Shown one piece after another: positions 16,015 to 24,693 of a DNA stretch of 64,000 nt. Under the pieces are notes generated by a model. The model saw only the letters and a program-made list of their open reading frames with translations, made no database searches and was not told where the DNA came from. Origin of the DNA: Spirochaetales bacterium (GTDB lineage Bacteria; Spirochaetota; Spirochaetia; SZUA-6; DRHE01); NCBI GenBank assembly GCA_030604195.1, contig JAUVWI010000006.1:17994-81993 (forward strand), given 5' to 3'. How positions within the stretch are numbered: position 1 is the first letter of the stretch; the number at the start of each line of letters is the position of its first letter. Position numbers and translations under genes: made by a program.

Positions 16015-16706
16015 ACCAGTACTCCTTCTATTTCATTGATATTATTAAGAATAGTCTTCGCTCCATTACTCCTCAAAATTGCAGGCAGCTTGTCTGATTT
16101 ACTATCAGGAGGAAGCACGCCGATTACCTGAATGCCTGCACGGCGTGCTGCTTTCATATCGTCTATACTATCGCCAAAATAAATTGCCTTCCTTTTACCA
16201 AGGCGCTCAAGCGCAAGGTTGATGCCGTAAGGATCGGGTTTCCCCCGGCCTTCAGGGCAGTCTTCCATTGTGATGACAACATCGAAATATTGGGCGGCGC
16301 TATTCTTACCGAGCACATATTCAGCTTCTGCACGGGGTCTGCCGGTAACCATTCCCAGTATGTTGTCCCGGTAAATCCGTTTGAGTGTATTTATGGACAT
16401 AATCCAGTTTTCATTGTGGATAAAACCTTTCGTTCTATCCGTACCGCGGTAAAGATTGTTAAATTTCGCTGTGATTTTTCCTTTTTCGATATTCATACCA
16501 TATTGAATGATCAGAGCTTCACTGAGATCCCAGTCGTTGTTGTAACCGCCTTTTTCTTTGATGGTCTGGATTTCATCGGCGGTAACATGCGCATTTGTGA
16601 AATGTTTCACCGTCTCAATGACAGCCTTGTGGTAGGATGCCGAGACATCGACCAGCACGCCGTCCATGTCAAAGAGCAGAACACGTTTATGAAGTATGTT
16701 TTTCAT
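16011..16706 (-). CDS. HAD-family phosphatase in the his operon, candidate histidinol phosphatase
   Basis: A 231-residue subfamily IA HAD hydrolase. Motif I is LFDMDGVLVDVSASYH (Asp nucleophile and acid), motif II GMVTGRPRAEAE, motif III the Lys in GRGKPDPYG, motif IV YFGDSIDDMKAARRAG. It resembles the TIGR01548-like HAD clade. It lies exactly between hisG and hisB with no spacing, so it is co-translated with histidine enzymes. Because HisB here has no phosphatase domain and no PHP-type HisK is in the operon, it is a good candidate for the missing histidinol-phosphate phosphatase. That function is inferred from context only. Confidence 0.82.
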   Translation of the reverse strand: MKNILHKRVLLFDMDGVLVDVSASYHKAVIETVKHFTNAHVTADEIQTIKEKGGYNNDWDLSEALIIQYGMNIEKGKITAKFNNLYRGTDRTKGFIHNENWIMSINTLKRIYRDNILGMVTGRPRAEAEYVLGKNSAAQYFDVVITMEDCPEGRGKPDPYGINLALERLGKRKAIYFGDSIDDMKAARRAGIQVIGVLPPDSKSDKLPAILRSNGAKTILNNINEIEGVLV

Positions 16707-17564
16707 TTATGGGACGACATTATTAATATTGTATACGAGGATGTCGGTTGCGCCGTTTTCCTTGAGAAATGGTATCAGGCTTGCGACTTTTTCCTTCTCA
16801 ACAGCTATCTTCACTGCGTAACCCTGTTCTCCGTAGAGCTCGGCCACGGTTGGTGATTTCATACAGGGCAGGAGCGGAATCAGTCTATCGAGATCTTCTC
16901 CGGCAACATTCATCTCAATGAGAAAGCGTTTTCGGCCCTCTATGGCGCTACGAATCAGGGTAATGATGTCTTTGATCTTCCTGGATTTCCACGGGTGCTT
17001 CAGAGATTCTTTATTAGCAATCATGCAGGTGGATGAAGTCATCAGTTCATCAATAATCTTGAGGTTGTTTGCCCGCAGAGTCTTGCCGGTCGAAGTGTTG
17101 TCGATGATCATATCGGCATCTTCCGGAACGAAGACTTCAGTTGCGCCGTAGGACTTTATGAGAACGAAGTCTATGTTCAGAGCCTCGAGATACCTGCGGG
17201 AAATATTCTCGTATTCTGAGGCAACGCGGACTGTTTGGAGTTTGAGCTGATCAAAAACCAGTTCATCGGGAATAGCAGCTACTACCCTCACCCTGTTAAA
17301 GCCGAGGTCCATTATTTCTTCTACATCGGCGTCCTGCTCAATGACCCAATCCCTGCCGCAAAAGGCGATATCCTGGGATCCGAGCTCTACGAGCCGTGGT
17401 ATGTTCTGGGTTTTTAGAATTTTTACTTCGATTTCCGGATCGCAGATCAACGGCCGGTAGTTGCGTTCATTCTTAGTGAGATTAAGTCCGGCATCTGCAA
17501 GTAATTTTTCCACTTCATTATAAAGTCTGCCTTTTGGCAGTGCAATTTCTATTTTTTCTATCAT
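16707..17564 (-). CDS. hisG: ATP phosphoribosyltransferase HisG, long form
   Basis: First and feedback-controlled step of histidine synthesis (ATP + PRPP). The start is set at ATG 17564 (MIEKIEIALPKGRLYNEV), six bases after AGGAG; in-frame starts at 17567 and 17603 are less likely. Visible blocks are ALPKGRLYNEVEKLL, IAFCGRDWVIEQDA and the PRPP-binding DMIIDNTSTGKTLRANNL. Residues ~210-285 are an extra C-terminal domain (PTVAELYGEQGYAVKIAVEK), the histidine-binding domain of the long, HisZ-independent class. First structural gene behind the leader peptide. Confidence 0.95.
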   Translation of the reverse strand: MIEKIEIALPKGRLYNEVEKLLADAGLNLTKNERNYRPLICDPEIEVKILKTQNIPRLVELGSQDIAFCGRDWVIEQDADVEEIMDLGFNRVRVVAAIPDELVFDQLKLQTVRVASEYENISRRYLEALNIDFVLIKSYGATEVFVPEDADMIIDNTSTGKTLRANNLKIIDELMTSSTCMIANKESLKHPWKSRKIKDIITLIRSAIEGRKRFLIEMNVAGEDLDRLIPLLPCMKSPTVAELYGEQGYAVKIAVEKEKVASLIPFLKENGATDILVYNINNVVP

Positions 17565-17694
17565 CATTTTCTCCTTTAAGGACATGCCATACACTGTAAG
17601 CAAGGCTAAAGTGCAGGAAGTAGGGAGCTTTTACGTATGGCGGCTACAATAAAAACTAAGAGTTATCGGATATGGCCATCACGCATTAGCAGCT
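17565..17694 (-). promoter_or_regulatory. Candidate his attenuator region
   Basis: Between the leader peptide stop and hisG the minus-strand RNA can fold in competing ways. ATGGC and GCCAT segments occur in alternation: GCCAT at the end of the leader frame, ATGGCCAT near 17675, GCCATAC near 17638 and GTATGGC near 17588. The last two extend into GTAA..AGC/GCTTAC, giving a long stem directly before hisG. TCCTTAAAGGA (17572-17582) can also hide the hisG Shine-Dalgarno. I see no strong stem followed by a clean U-tract, so control could be translational or use a weak terminator. Confidence 0.5.
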
Positions 17695-17808
17695 TTAATG
17701 GCTAAGTGAATGATAATGATGATGGTGGCGGGGATGATTCGGATAGGTGGTATTAAAAAATCGGGATTCTATAACATCTAATATGAGGATGATTTGTAAA
17801 AGTTTCAT
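17695..17808 (-). CDS. hisL: Histidine-rich leader peptide (hisL-like), 37 codons
   Basis: A small frame read from ATG 17808 to TAA 17695, preceded by AAAGGAG with the last G five bases before the ATG. The C-terminal part reads NHPRHHHHYHSLSH: seven His codons within the last 13, four of them consecutive (CAC CAT CAT CAT), with the final His next to the stop. A promoter (17884-17855) lies just upstream and hisG 130 bases downstream. A His-codon run between promoter and hisG is the classic design of a his-operon leader in which ribosome stalling senses histidyl-tRNA. Function is inferred. Confidence 0.8.
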   Translation of the reverse strand: MKLLQIILILDVIESRFFNTTYPNHPRHHHHYHSLSH

Positions 17809-17854
17809 ATTTTCTCCTTTCTATTACTGAGATTGTAAAATTACCCTCGACAGC

Positions 17855-17884
17855 AGAATAAGAAAAATCCGGTTCATTAGTCAA
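17855..17884 (-). promoter_or_regulatory. Predicted his operon promoter
   Basis: TTGACT (17884-17879), 18-base spacer, TATTCT (17860-17855) on the minus strand. The predicted start point near 17848 leaves about 40 bases before the leader peptide ATG. The rest of the gap to glnE (17885-17982) shows nothing I can name. Confidence 0.55.
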
Positions 17885-17982
17885 GCGCTTTTTAAGATGT
17901 CTTCCGGAATATAACCGGGAAGTTCCTTTTTACCTGACTGAAGAAATCGATCGCTTTTCCCCTATAAACCCCTATTAGAATT

Positions 17983-20900
17983 TCAGAGGTCTGTTAGATA
18001 AGCAGTATAAGCCCGGCGTACTCTTTCCAGACAATTCTTTAGTTCAGCCAGGAAAACTTCTATTTCCACCCCGGCACCCATTATCCTTCTGGCCAGAGCG
18101 CGCAGCTCGAAGGGATCAATGGGTAAGGTATGAAGCTGACGATCCTCGAATAACTGGATAGAATGCTCTACCCGCCTTAAAAAAAGATAATCCCGGCTTA
18201 ATTGAGCAGCTGTCGCTGCCGGCAGATAGCCCGCTTCCATTAAAATATTCAAAGCATTCAGAGTATTCCCCTCAAGCAGCTTCCTATCCTTTTTGCGTGA
18301 AGCGCAGATAAGCTGCAGACCCTGCACCAGAAACTCAATATCCCTGATTCCGCCGGCGCCGAGTTTGACATTTAAAGAGTTCGAGAGCCTGTCACCAAGG
18401 TTGTTAATGGTTCGCGAACGCATGGTATCTATAGCCTCAATAATCTGCCGCCTTTCCCTACTCTCCAGCAGCAGGGAGCGGGCTTTGTCAATTACCTCAT
18501 AACCCAGCTCCAGGTTGCCGGCCACCGGTCTGATCTTTAGCAGCGCCTGTCTTTCCCATAGAGAGGCGCTATGACGATAATAATTCAGCAGGGCTTTATC
18601 GGATTGAACCAGCTCCCCGGAGCTTCCATACGGCCGCAGGCGAAGATCGACCCGGTAGGCGTAACCCTCCTCAGTATGAATGGAGAGCTCACGCTTAAGC
18701 TTTTCCATAATCCTGCCGCAGAGCTCGGCGGAGCCGGCGGAAACAGGATCGCCATAGATACCCAACAGATCCACATCTGAACTATAATTCAATTCTGAAC
18801 CGCCGAGTTTTCCCAGGGCCAGAATACAAAAATTCAATGGAACACCCTTTGTTCCTTGCCGGCGCTTTATTCCGGCCAGTGTTGCCCGGATTACCGCCTC
18901 GGCCAGCCTGGAAAGCTCCAGGATTATTTCCTGTACGGGAGCGCCCAGGCATATATCCCTGGCAGCGATCCTCAAGATCTCTCTTCTGCGCAACCGGCGC
19001 ATATTATTAAGCCAGTCACTTTCGAAGGTGCAGAGTTCCCGCTCTATATCCTCTTCTCTGCGCACATTCTGTAGATTACCCGGCACAGCCAGCCATGATA
19101 GGAATTCCGGATTGCCGATTAAAGTATCTGCCAGGAATTGACTGCCCGCGAGTATGTTCAGCAGTATTTCCAGTCCCTTCGGCTGGGAGAGCAGCATCTG
19201 GTAATGGTTATCAGCCTGGTCTAATGAAACAACAAAACGCTCCCAGTTATTCAGTGCCATATCAGGATCAGGCAGAGCTTTTAGAATATCCCCGGCCAAT
19301 ACGGCAAGTTTCACAAAATGTTCCCGCTGTCTTCCCCTGCCGGCCAGTTTTTTTAGATTTACTACAGCTCTCTCCATTCCCTCCAAACCCAGGCTTTTGA
19401 GAATCTTATGCTGTAGCGGCGGAGGGAGATGTTCAGAGAGAATCAGATCAACAATATTGCCCGAGGCCGGCCCGGGCACTGATTCCCTGCCTAAGTGTTT
19501 CTCAACAAAGGTTCTGATAAACGCAGTGTGGGTTTCAAAATCCAGGTGGAGCTGTTGACCGGGGGAAAGATCCCGGCTCAACTTATAACCCATTCGCCGG
19601 GCCAGATGAGCGTATTCCTGAGATTCAAGCAGCGGCAGGAAGAGATCCTCAGCTGAACCACGCAGCATACGCAGACTGTTGATCAGATTATGTAGAAAGG
19701 TATAAGAGCCGGCCATTCTTTTTGCTTCGATAGCTGCCAGAACACCTGCACGGCGTAATCTTTTTAGAGCCGGTAGAAGATAAGGAGTTCTCACCTCCGG
19801 ATTGGTGTCGCCATAGGTAACCTGGAGGATCTGCACCGTATACTCCAAATCAACCAGCGCGCCCGGGCTGAATTTGGCATTCAATCTTCCCTTAAGGGTT
19901 TTATCTTTAAGCTGCCGGCGGCGCAGAGTGCGTAACTCGGAAAGATCGATACCCCGGGCTGTATATAAAAGCTCATCACGCAATCTTTCTATTCTACGGC
20001 CGAGATCTTTATTCCCTCCGATTGCCCGCAGACGCACTAAAGCCAGTCGCTCAAGAGAATGAGCATCACCACCGGCTCCATAATAGCGGCAGAAGCTTTC
20101 CAGGCTGCAGGCCAGGGGGCCGGAATTTCCGTAGGGTCTTAAGCGTAGATCAAGCTTAAATATTCCCTCCCTCCTGGCCTGGATGTATTCTTTTACTTTA
20201 CGAACCAGATGTTCATAGAACTCTGCATTACTTATTACCTGCGGGCCGCTGGTAAATCCTGCATCTCCATAGATCAGCAGCAGCTCGATATCTGAAGCAT
20301 AACCAAGATCACAGCCGCCGAACTTACCCAGGGCCAAAACCGCGCAGCCGGTTTCCAGCCCGGCAATAGTTTGAGGTGTACCGTAATTCTTTTCAATGTG
20401 GTTATAGACCAGAGCAAAAGCTCTATTGATAATCTCTTCAGCAAGTGAACTCAGGCGTAAAGCCAGCTTCCGGAAATCCATGTCCGGAGTGAGAATATGG
20501 TCCATATCCAGGAGGAATATCTCCTGGTCCTTAAATTCATTAAGGCATTGGATCTCTTCCTCCCTGGTTTCTGCTCCTTCCAGGGCCCTGGTCAACCTCT
20601 TTTTCAGGTCCCGGGTTGAAGGAGTAAAGGATCGTCCATGGAGATGAGGCTCGAGCATGGGCAGCAGGCTTTCATACTGCAGCCGAATAAAATCCTCCCA
20701 CAGGAAATCACTCGCCCCCAGCAGACGGGCCAGATCCTGCATAATCAGGGGATTGGACAGAAGCTCCAGCCACTTTCCCTGCTCCGGAAGTTTAAGAATA
20801 TCATCCACCATCTTTTCAAAACGGCATAGTGCCGTGTAAGGGTCAGGCGCTCTCCCCAGAAAATAGGTAAACTGTTTGGTCAACAGCACGGAGAGCTTAA

Positions 20901-21723
20901 CCTGATTCAGCAGCGCCTGGTCATCTATTTTTTTACCCTGGCCATTCAGAATATCAAATACGTCCTCCACTCTGCCTGCAACTGTGCGAATACTCACCCT
21001 TTCAATAATGATGCCATTAAGCGTTAGGGCAGTGCTTAAGGCATAGAGGAAAAATGTGGTGTCCTCGGTCACCACCCTGATCCTGGTACAATCAGTGCAG
21101 CTTTCATCCTCCTCAATATGGAGGGGCTGCAATGCTGAACCCGGTTCAAAATCAAGGGCTTCGAGGCTGGCTGCTACCAACTCATTCACCTGTTCCTTGG
21201 CCAGTTCTGCAGTATCGCTCTTTCCCTGTTCCAGCAAACGAGTTGTAAGTTGAAGCTGGCTGCGCAGCTTTTTTTCCCATTCCGTCAGGCTGAGAGATGA
21301 GTTCAGATAGCCTGAGAAGCGATCGACAATCCTCCGCCGCTTTAAAGTGCTGATAGCTTTATGGTGCTGACGCCCCCTTCTCCTGCTTCCGGAAACCTCC
21401 GGCCCGGCGCGCTCGTAGGTAAAAATATCGCCTTTAATGATATTAAATCCCAGGGCCCCGAGCGTTCCGGTAAGCAGTGAGAATTCAGCGCTGTAATCAA
21501 ATGCTGTAATAGTACATTCCACTTCTTCCCCCTGCCCGCGCTTAAGGTTAAGCTCTACAGGATTTTCAGGAGAAAGACCGGCCAGAGATATTAAATGGCT
21601 GCATATTTCTTTTAGGGAAAAAGCATTATGATAACGCTCGCCCAGACGGTGGAGATGTTCCGTTATTAAAAGCTCATCTACCTCGGGGCATAATTTTTTA
21701 AGCTTTTCCAGAGATGGTTTCAT
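17983..21723 (-). CDS. glnE: Glutamine synthetase adenylyltransferase GlnE with ACT-like N-terminal region
   Basis: GlnE adds and removes AMP on glutamine synthetase in response to nitrogen status. This protein has 1246 residues; E. coli GlnE has about 945. Both nucleotidyltransferase halves are present: ALGKFGGCDLGYASDIELLL (~464-483) and ALGKLGGSELNYSSDVDLLG (~980). RLRPYGSSG and RLRPYGNSG motifs follow each. In the first half the metal motif reads SDIE where D-x-D is expected. The ~270-residue extension looks like two ACT domains: VECTITAFDYSAEFSLLTG (~68-86) and IRVVTEDTTFFLYALSTAL (~215-233) ending GRVEDVFDIL, as in GlnD. This could bind glutamine directly; that is inference. Confidence 0.9.
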   Translation of the reverse strand: MKPSLEKLKKLCPEVDELLITEHLHRLGERYHNAFSLKEICSHLISLAGLSPENPVELNLKRGQGEEVECTITAFDYSAEFSLLTGTLGALGFNIIKGDIFTYERAGPEVSGSRRRGRQHHKAISTLKRRRIVDRFSGYLNSSLSLTEWEKKLRSQLQLTTRLLEQGKSDTAELAKEQVNELVAASLEALDFEPGSALQPLHIEEDESCTDCTRIRVVTEDTTFFLYALSTALTLNGIIIERVSIRTVAGRVEDVFDILNGQGKKIDDQALLNQVKLSVLLTKQFTYFLGRAPDPYTALCRFEKMVDDILKLPEQGKWLELLSNPLIMQDLARLLGASDFLWEDFIRLQYESLLPMLEPHLHGRSFTPSTRDLKKRLTRALEGAETREEEIQCLNEFKDQEIFLLDMDHILTPDMDFRKLALRLSSLAEEIINRAFALVYNHIEKNYGTPQTIAGLETGCAVLALGKFGGCDLGYASDIELLLIYGDAGFTSGPQVISNAEFYEHLVRKVKEYIQARREGIFKLDLRLRPYGNSGPLACSLESFCRYYGAGGDAHSLERLALVRLRAIGGNKDLGRRIERLRDELLYTARGIDLSELRTLRRRQLKDKTLKGRLNAKFSPGALVDLEYTVQILQVTYGDTNPEVRTPYLLPALKRLRRAGVLAAIEAKRMAGSYTFLHNLINSLRMLRGSAEDLFLPLLESQEYAHLARRMGYKLSRDLSPGQQLHLDFETHTAFIRTFVEKHLGRESVPGPASGNIVDLILSEHLPPPLQHKILKSLGLEGMERAVVNLKKLAGRGRQREHFVKLAVLAGDILKALPDPDMALNNWERFVVSLDQADNHYQMLLSQPKGLEILLNILAGSQFLADTLIGNPEFLSWLAVPGNLQNVRREEDIERELCTFESDWLNNMRRLRRREILRIAARDICLGAPVQEIILELSRLAEAVIRATLAGIKRRQGTKGVPLNFCILALGKLGGSELNYSSDVDLLGIYGDPVSAGSAELCGRIMEKLKRELSIHTEEGYAYRVDLRLRPYGSSGELVQSDKALLNYYRHSASLWERQALLKIRPVAGNLELGYEVIDKARSLLLESRERRQIIEAIDTMRSRTINNLGDRLSNSLNVKLGAGGIRDIEFLVQGLQLICASRKKDRKLLEGNTLNALNILMEAGYLPAATAAQLSRDYLFLRRVEHSIQLFEDRQLHTLPIDPFELRALARRIMGAGVEIEVFLAELKNCLERVRRAYTAYLTDL

Positions 21724-21850
21724 TATCTTAAGTATAGCATAGAATCAGACGCGACCGTCAATTCTTTAAAAGCCGGGTATTAGCTTAATCCAGAATACAG
21801 GCGGAAAAATGGCCCGGGGTGATTGCAGGCTCAAATACGAAATTCGGTTT

Positions 21851-22810
21851 TTATATCAAATGGCAGGCTGCATAGTGTGAGTTTCCAGAGTCAATCAGCT
21901 CCGGCGCCTTTTCCCTGCATATTGCCATAACATGGGAACAGCGAGTATGAAACCGGCATCCGGCAGGAGGATCTATTGGACTCGGCACATCACCCATAAG
22001 TATTTCTCCCCTTTTTCTATATTTAGGATCAGGCACCGGTATTGCCGAAAGTAATGCCTTGGTATATGGATGCTTTGGATTATTAAACAATTCTATCTTT
22101 GAGGTCATTTCAACTATTTTACCCAGATACATTACAGCTACACGGTCACTGATATGCTTTATTACGCTTAAGTCATGAGCAATAAATAAAAGGCTTAAAC
22201 CGAATTCTTCCTGCAAGTCTTTAAGCAGGTTTATGATCTGAGCCTGAATTGATACATCTAAAGCCGATACTGATTCATCTGCAACTAAAAACTCGGGATT
22301 AGTAGCCAAAGCTCTGGCAATACCGATTCTCTGTCTCTGCCCGCCACTGAACTCATGAGGGTACCTGTTCAGATGCTCTTCGCCGAGTCCTACCTTTTTC
22401 ATAAGCTCAGCTACTCTATCTTTCCTCTTATTATTAGGAAGCGTTGCATGTACTTCCATAGGCTCAGCAATAGCAGCTCCTATACTCATCCGGGGGTCTA
22501 AAGAACCGAAAGGATCCTGATAGATGATCATCATCTTTTCCTTCAGCTTCATCATCTCCCGCCTTTTTAAACGGGTAATATCCTGGCCGTTGAAAAAAAT
22601 ACTTCCTGCAGTCGGTTCCTGTATTCTTAAAATAACCTTACCACAGGTTGTCTTCCCGCATCCGGATTCTCCAACAAGCCCCAAGATTTCTTTTCTTTTT
22701 ATATAGAAACTGATATCATCAACAGCCCTGACATATTCACCTTTGTTAAAAAAGGTTTTACCGGTAATAAAGTATTTTTTGAGGTTTCTAATCTCTATGA
22801 GCTTATCCAA
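21851..22810 (-). CDS. oppF: Dipeptide/oligopeptide ABC transporter ATPase OppF/DppF
   Basis: Second ATPase of a family 5 peptide (or nickel) importer. Walker A GESGCGKTTCGK (residues ~49-60), signature FSGGQRQRIGIARAL (~158), Walker B FLVADESVSALDVSIQAQ, switch His LFIAHDLSVIKH. The C-terminal extension with CRFHTRCSHVMAIC is the Cys cluster region typical of OppD/DppF proteins. 319 residues. It is the last gene of the operon, 28 bases after oppD. No clear terminator follows. The true substrate is not determinable. Confidence 0.92.
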   Translation of the reverse strand: MDKLIEIRNLKKYFITGKTFFNKGEYVRAVDDISFYIKRKEILGLVGESGCGKTTCGKVILRIQEPTAGSIFFNGQDITRLKRREMMKLKEKMMIIYQDPFGSLDPRMSIGAAIAEPMEVHATLPNNKRKDRVAELMKKVGLGEEHLNRYPHEFSGGQRQRIGIARALATNPEFLVADESVSALDVSIQAQIINLLKDLQEEFGLSLLFIAHDLSVIKHISDRVAVMYLGKIVEMTSKIELFNNPKHPYTKALLSAIPVPDPKYRKRGEILMGDVPSPIDPPAGCRFHTRCSHVMAICREKAPELIDSGNSHYAACHLI

Positions 22811-22838
22811 TTTTACTTCTCTCCAGTATCATCTCTAT

Positions 22839-23798
22839 CTACAAATAGCATTTTATAAAATGGTTTTTTTCTACTTCTTTTAAATCAGGCATCTGCCTAC
22901 GGCACGTATTGGAGCTGAAATCGCAGCGAGGATAGAACGGACATCCGGCAGGCAGATCGATTAGATTCGGCACAAGTCCCTTTATTGTTTCCAAACGCTT
23001 AACATCTACATTCAGCCTTGGTATTGATTTATTCAATCCCTTTGTATAGGGATGAAGCGGATTTCGAAAAAGCGTACCCACATCCGAGTACTCCACAATA
23101 TGCCCTGCATACATAACAGCTACAAAATCGCACATTTCCGCAATAACCCCCAAATCATGAGTTATAAGCATAACAGATGCAGCGAATTCTTTTTTCAGGT
23201 CATTTATCAATCTCAATATTTGCGCCTGGATTGTAACATCCAGCGCTGTTGTAGGTTCATCCGCAATAAGCAGGGTGGGTCTGCAGGATAGAGCCATAGC
23301 TATCATAGCCCTCTGTCTCATTCCGCCGGACAACTCGTGAGGATAGCTGTCCATTCTTTTATCAGCATCCGGCATTCCTACAATATTCAATACCTCTATT
23401 GTTTTTTCTCTTGCCTCCCCTTTTTTAAGTCTCTGATGTATTTGAAGGGTTTCCATAATCTCATGCCCAATTGTAAAAACAGGATCCAATGAAGTCATAG
23501 GTTCCTGAAAAATCATGGATATTTTTCTTCCCCGTATATCCCTCATCTGCTTATCGCTCAAACTTAAAAGGTCTTTGCCTTCAAAACAAATCTCCCCGTT
23601 TACAATTCTGCCAGGGGGATTTGCTATAAGCCGCATTATGGATAGGGCTGTGACACTTTTACCGCACCCCGACTCTCCGACTATTCCCAGGGTTCCCCCA
23701 CGCTTTATACTGAAACTAATCCCATCTACAGCCCTTACTGTTCCCCGGTGTGTAAAGAAAAATGTTTTTAAATCATTTATCTTAAGCAATTCTTCCAT
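22839..23798 (-). CDS. oppD: Dipeptide/oligopeptide ABC transporter ATPase OppD/DppD
   Basis: First ATPase of the peptide importer. Walker [17 protein letters not shown] (~38-53), signature [15 protein letters not shown] (~154), Walker [19 protein letters not shown], switch [11 protein letters not shown], and the C-terminal [14 protein letters not shown] cluster. 319 residues, normal length. Only 7 bases separate it from the oppC gene upstream and 28 from oppF downstream. It forms a heterodimer with OppF on the permeases in this family. Confidence 0.93.
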   Translation of the reverse strand: MEELLKINDLKTFFFTHRGTVRAVDGISFSIKRGGTLGIVGESGCGKSVTALSIMRLIANPPGRIVNGEICFEGKDLLSLSDKQMRDIRGRKISMIFQEPMTSLDPVFTIGHEIMETLQIHQRLKKGEAREKTIEVLNIVGMPDADKRMDSYPHELSGGMRQRAMIAMALSCRPTLLIADEPTTALDVTIQAQILRLINDLKKEFAASVMLITHDLGVIAEMCDFVAVMYAGHIVEYSDVGTLFRNPLHPYTKGLNKSIPRLNVDVKRLETIKGLVPNLIDLPAGCPFYPRCDFSSNTCRRQMPDLKEVEKNHFIKCYL

Positions 23799-23805
23799 AA
23801 TTCTT

Positions 23806-24687
23806 TTATGTCTTAAGCCTTGGATCCAATATGTCCCGAAGTCCGTCTCCCAGGAGATTTAAGCCCAGCACAGAAAAAAGTATAGCAACTCCCGGGAAGG
23901 TCGCAGACCACCATGCACCGCTTACAATATATGAATAGCTTTTAGAAAGCATGGCTCCCCATTCCGGTGTTGGAGGTTGGGCACCGAGCCCGAGAAATCC
24001 CAATGCTGCACAATCCAATATGGCTGTAGCAAGCATAAGGGTTCCATAAACAATTACCGGCGCTATACTATTAGGGAGAACATGGCGAAATATAATTCGA
24101 AAATTGCTTGACCCAATAGCCTTCTGTACTTCAATATATTCCATCTCCTTAATGTACAGCACTGAACTCCTTATTATTCTTGCCATCTGTGGAGTGTAAA
24201 CTATACCTATGGCAATCATAGCTTTATCCAATCCCTGGCCTATCACAGCTACAATAACTATTGCTAAAAGCAGAGCCGGAAACGCAAACATAATATCAAC
24301 TATTCGCATAATCAGTGCATCAACCCATCCACCATAAAAACCTGCTAAAAGGCCGAATAAAATTCCTAAAACCATAGCAATGCTTACCGCTACAAAACCT
24401 GCGCTTAAACTGACTCTGGTTCCATAGATAATCCTGCTCAAGACACACCTTCCCAGTGCATCGCTTCCAAGGGGCATACCTTCTGCGGCATCTTTGCTCC
24501 AGAATCCCGGTTTCAAGCTGTTTGCCAGGTCCGGAGGAGATGGTGTTGGTTCATTGGGAGAGATGAAATTTGCCAGCAGTGCACATAAGACAAGAATAAT
24601 AATAACGATAAGGCCGAATAAGGCCGATTTATTATCCTTCAGCCTTCGCAATATCTCTATAGATTGATTTTCCTTTTTTCTTTCCAT
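23806..24687 (-). CDS. oppC: Peptide ABC transporter permease OppC/DppC
   Basis: A 293-residue inner-membrane permease. A cytoplasmic N-terminal stretch (SIEILRRLKDNKSALFG) precedes the first membrane span, followed by the DppC-type periplasmic loop PLGSDALGRCVLSRIIYG and five more spans. The ATPase-coupling EAA loop is IEVQKAIGSSNFRIIFRHVLPNSIAPVI (~185-212). It ends LLGDGLRDILDPRLK, the standard C-terminal motif of the family. Seven-base gaps on both sides show tight operon packing. Confidence 0.93.
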   Translation of the reverse strand: MERKKENQSIEILRRLKDNKSALFGLIVIIILVLCALLANFISPNEPTPSPPDLANSLKPGFWSKDAAEGMPLGSDALGRCVLSRIIYGTRVSLSAGFVAVSIAMVLGILFGLLAGFYGGWVDALIMRIVDIMFAFPALLLAIVIVAVIGQGLDKAMIAIGIVYTPQMARIIRSSVLYIKEMEYIEVQKAIGSSNFRIIFRHVLPNSIAPVIVYGTLMLATAILDCAALGFLGLGAQPPTPEWGAMLSKSYSYIVSGAWWSATFPGVAILFSVLGLNLLGDGLRDILDPRLKT

Positions 24688-24693
24688 TATTTC

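Noticed and set aside
17565..17884. T-box riboswitch before the his operon
   Set aside because: No T-box consensus or specifier stem is seen; the His-rich frame accounts for regulation better.
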